64,000 nucleotides of DNA, taken from contig JAWRVZ010000184.1 of NCBI GenBank assembly GCA_037043235.1, positions 248,001 through 312,000 on the forward strand, written 5' to 3'. Position numbers and translations under genes: made by a program. Of the stretch, positions 61,501 to 64,000 are shown one piece after another. The notes beneath the pieces were generated by a model. The model made no database searches, had not been told where the DNA came from, and worked only from the letters and a program-made list of their open reading frames with translations. The DNA is from Rhodeus uyekii (lineage: Eukaryota > Chordata > Actinopteri > Cypriniformes > Acheilognathidae). Each line of letters starts with the position of its first letter. Position 1 is the stretch's first letter.

Positions 61501-64000
61501 AAAGTGTGACCAGTTTTTGTTAATGTTTTTCAGGGAATTCTCTTATGGCACCGGTTGGACGGTGGCAGAAAGGGAAGGATTTGACATGGTACGCCAAGGA
61601 TAAGAAGGGTGGAGCAGCTCTGACTAAAGAGCAGGAGATGGCAGCTGTCCGGGAGGCAGAGCACGAGGCCATGTTGGCAGCACTGTAAGCGTGCTTGATT
61701 GATCAGTGACGTGCAAAATATGACATGATGTGACATGACATGTCAAGCTTAATGCATTTGTCTATTTTAGGGGTCATAAAACAATCAAGAGACAGCCAAC
61801 TGGTCTTACCAAAGAGGTTTGCATTTGTAAACATTCAAACATGGACATTTCAGTTACTTGCAGCGTTTCTTGTTGCATTTTCTGATGCGTCGTTTCTCCT
61901 CCTGTGATTGCTGGCAGGATCTCGCAGATGTGTGCCGGAGGGAAGGTGAGGGGGAGGAACGGGACGTGGACCGGGTCTCTGGGCTCGGAAGCTCCAGGTA
62001 AACCCAGTGCTGTATGATTACAGGCTTTTGTGACAAGTTTGCTTAATATAGATCTCCCTTTACTTGTTAAAATACATTCTCAGGCCGTGTAGCCCCCCTC
62101 TTCTTCTGCTCTTCTCCTAAGGGACTCGTTCCTGGAAATGTCGTAGCTGACATAGGAGTGGCCTGAACCCGGCGAGGGATATACTTTCCGTAGGCAGCCG
62201 ACTGCGTTCTCTCCTCTCTAAACCTGTTCTCCATCATCTCAGTGGTAGTTCGGGACAGCGGGATAGCTTTATCTGACTGCTTGTTCTCTGAAAAATTAAG
62301 CCAGAGATGTCTCTCCATTGGCACCATAGCAGCCATGGACTGGCCAAGAGAGCCTGCTTGGTGGCACGGAGAGCTAGGTCTGTGGCCATACATAGTTCAG
62401 AGACCACCTCAAGGGATAAACCCTCTGCCTGATCCAGGTCTTTGAGCAGATCTGCCTGGTAAACTTGCAGTATTGCCGTAGTGTGCAGAGCTCCAGCAGT
62501 TTGTCCAGTCGTCGCATATGCTTCGCCCACCAAGCTCAATGTGATTGGACGTGGTTTAGAGGGCAAAATGGGAGCCTTCTGTGACAAGGATGTTCCCAGG
62601 AATTCGTCAAAGTCCTTTGCACTCAAGGCATCTACCCATATCCCTGCTCACTCAGCCTCTCTACATTCATATAACTCTAAGCCATATGGGCAGTGTATTG
62701 CTGTTTCTTCGGTCTGGGAGGACAGGAAGGCTAACCGGAGCGGCACACTTATGACTCCGCAGATATCAACTTCTCACAGCCTTGCATTTTGAGCTGGACC
62801 AGTTTAAATTCCATCTAGCTTTGACATGAGCTAAAAGTTTCACCAGACCTCCGTAGTCAGTGATTTCCTACATCGAGCAGGAAACAGATCTATTAGATAT
62901 ATCTGTTTCTACCAACACATCATCTGTTACATGACGAGCAATGAGTCCTCACTTTCCTCAGAAGAAACCATCTGAGTGGCACAAAGACAATGGAGCCGGT
63001 GGGAGAGGTGTGGGGATCTCCCTCATGCTCTTCTGAGTTTCCTGCTATCGTTACCATTGCACGCCATGGGGCTCAGCAGCTTTACTCTTCACCCGTGTAA
63101 GAATTTCATCAAGAAATCATCACAATTAATGCATCCAGCCCCTTCGAGGGCTGAATGTGCATGTTCTGCTCCCAGACGAATAACACAGCTTGTGACTATT
63201 GCTAGGCATTAAGAACTGCAGGTACGCAGCAACGGCGCTTTAATTCTCAGCTCGGCATTATTCTGCTTGCCTTCAATCCTTTCTTCACACACTTGTCTTA
63301 CACAACGATCAAGCAAGTGGCTTTCTCAAAGCCTGACAAAGAAGCTCATTGCGTTCTCAGGCACTCTTCTTAAACTCTGGGGCGCACCTTCTGATGTCAT
63401 CGCGCTGTCAGCCATTGGGTTTGTACAGGAGCCTCAGGCATACCCATAGCATCAGCAGCTGAAGCAGTGTCTCGTTCCCTTAAAAGGGAATTGCCATTAA
63501 ACAAAAGAAGTATGGCACACTCCTTAGTGTCTGTTTTCCGCTCGGTTGAGAATGTCTTTGTGTGCGCTCAGTTAACTCTGAATTTCATATTCTGGGTTGA
63601 CTGAACGTACTACAGTTTTGGAACCTGCATACCTCGAGTAATAATATTAATCTGTTACATTTATATAGCGCTCTTCTAGGGCTCAAAGCGTAATCAAAGT
63701 AATCAAGGTTTGGATAAATCAAATGAGAGTTAAGGGGAAAATGTGATGGTAAGCTAACCTTGCTTTCTGGAACAGCCCCATGGATAGAAATGCATAGGTT
63801 TTTGAAGAGAGTTTTGAAATGTTTGAAAAACATTTTCTTTTCTTTTTCAGTGTATGAAGCGGCTCTGATTTGTAACTTGCTCCTCTGTTTTTATCTTATT
63901 TTTAATTATAAATTGAATATAAGGTGTAACATTCTGAGTGTCTCTTGTTCTTCGTCATCAGGGCTGGGGCAAGAGGAATGTTGCTTTCCAAGCAAGAAAA
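58544..64000 (+). CDS. mmtag2: Multiple myeloma tumor-associated protein 2 homologue (C1orf35), 5' part
   Basis: Exons 58544-58640, 61534-61684, 61771-61816, 61918-61997 and 63962 to the window edge; phases agree and give about 137 residues so far (human protein about 260). MFGSSRSGGVRGGQDQFNWD and ENYLGNSLMAPVGRWQKGKD match human MMTAG2 almost residue for residue, as do LTWYAK, EQEMAAVREAEHEAMLAALG, KRQPTGLTKEDLADVCRREG and VDRVSGLGSSR. The continuation AGARGMLLSKQEK at the edge is in frame after an ATCAG acceptor, but differs from the human stretch I remember. The family is nuclear with a basic, charged C-terminus and no defined biochemical role; no known domain is visible here. In human it also neighbours GUK1. 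It is 3' incomplete only because the window ends. Confidence 0.93.
59748..59769. repeat. Poly(C) tract
   Basis: About 22 consecutive C in mmtag2 intron 1; a shorter run is at 17519-17530. Such runs are prone to assembly and sequencing error. Confidence 0.9.
60046..61027. mobile_element. Complete hAT-type element (982 bp) with perfect 8-bp target duplication
   Basis: The ends CAGGGGTGGGCAAACT and AGTTTGCCCACCCCTG are exact inverted repeats of 16 bp, flanked by AGCTAGCA at both 60038-60045 and 61028-61035. CGCGGGCC repeats occur inside both ends. No transposase frame is visible. The interior holds a LINE-type 3' tail near 60455-60540 (GACCAGGTCTCCCTGAAG, GATAAATAAAGGATAAATAA). It lies in mmtag2 intron 1. 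Confidence 0.95.
61254..61511. mobile_element. MITE with CACTTTAGTTT inverted ends just upstream of mmtag2 exon 2
   Basis: The left end GTAACACTTTAGTTTAGGGT and the right end, reverse complemented, GGTCACACTTTAGTTTGGGG form inverted repeats. The body GTTAGCATGCATATTGC, TATTAGTACTTATGAAGCAC and TTAATACCTTATTCTGCATC is a common fish element. Its right edge is only 22 bases from the exon-2 acceptor (61533), so it lies within the branch-point region. Confidence 0.7.
62085..63560 (-). mobile_element. DIRS-type (tyrosine recombinase) retrotransposon relic with gag-like frames
   Basis: Minus-strand frames at 62626-62234 and 62393-62067 read as overlapping pieces of a gag-like protein: FDEFLGTSL, LVGEAYATTGQTAGALHTTA, YQADLLKDLDQ, and in the next frame SLGQSMAAMVPMERHLWLNF. 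VMERHLWL-type motifs with LHTTAILQ.YQA typify gag of fish DIRS-like elements. A frameshift separates the pieces. Near 63455-63480 GCAGCTGAAGCAGTGTCTCG followed by TTCCCTTAAAAGGGA resembles a terminal segment of these elements. No reverse transcriptase or recombinase is seen. It lies in mmtag2 intron 4. Confidence 0.6.

Overview
The window looks like nuclear DNA of a teleost fish, most likely a cypriniform. All genes are split by GT-AG introns, the encoded proteins resemble vertebrate orthologues, and the introns are full of fish-type repeats: tRNA-derived SINEs (one DANA-like, a family known from zebrafish and relatives), hAT and other DNA-transposon MITEs, LINE tails, a DIRS-type gag relic, and CA/GA microsatellites. 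The species cannot be named from the sequence. Gene names rest on remembered family sequences, not on a database search.

Five protein-coding genes were assembled exon by exon, with splice phase checked at each junction. (1) zyg11, minus strand, 16308 down to 1786: substrate receptor of a CUL2 ubiquitin ligase; the last exon lies beyond position 1. (2) A pik3r3-like gene, plus strand, 23208-31297: it encodes two SH2 domains of a class IA PI3-kinase regulatory subunit, but the linker between them is about half the usual length and has lost most of the p110-binding coiled coil. (3) ipp, plus strand, 36156-47268: complete BTB-BACK-Kelch protein. (4) guk1, minus strand, 52449 down to 49358: complete guanylate kinase. 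(5) mmtag2 (C1orf35 homologue), plus strand, 58544 to beyond 64000: 5' part only.

Layout: zyg11 and the pik3r3-like gene are divergent and about 7 kb apart. The pik3r3-like gene and ipp are in tandem. ipp and guk1 converge, with poly(A) signals about 0.5 kb apart. guk1 and mmtag2 are head to head across a CpG-rich, probably bidirectional promoter near 58.15-58.54 kb. In human, IPP and PIK3R3 are neighbours on 1p34 with MAST2 between them, and GUK1 and C1orf35 are neighbours on 1q42; here no mast2 is seen between the first pair. The genes do not form a pathway; the arrangement is conserved synteny plus teleost rearrangement.

Most notable: the pik3r3-like gene, predicted to be a two-SH2 protein unable to hold p110; a 327-bp hAT MITE with a perfect 8-bp target duplication that carries a decayed tRNA-Ser; a six-copy tandem repeat with CRE-like and GGGCGTG motifs just upstream of zyg11; weak or GC splice donors with nearby frame-breaking decoys in two genes; and microsatellites serving as polypyrimidine tracts.

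Stretches where I see no gene and no convincing named element, apart from simple sequence and short fragments: 17.1-18.4, 19.4-21.2, 32.3-35.2, 41.4-42.1, 45.8-46.7, 48.2-49.3, 53.9-56.6 and 56.8-58.1 kb.
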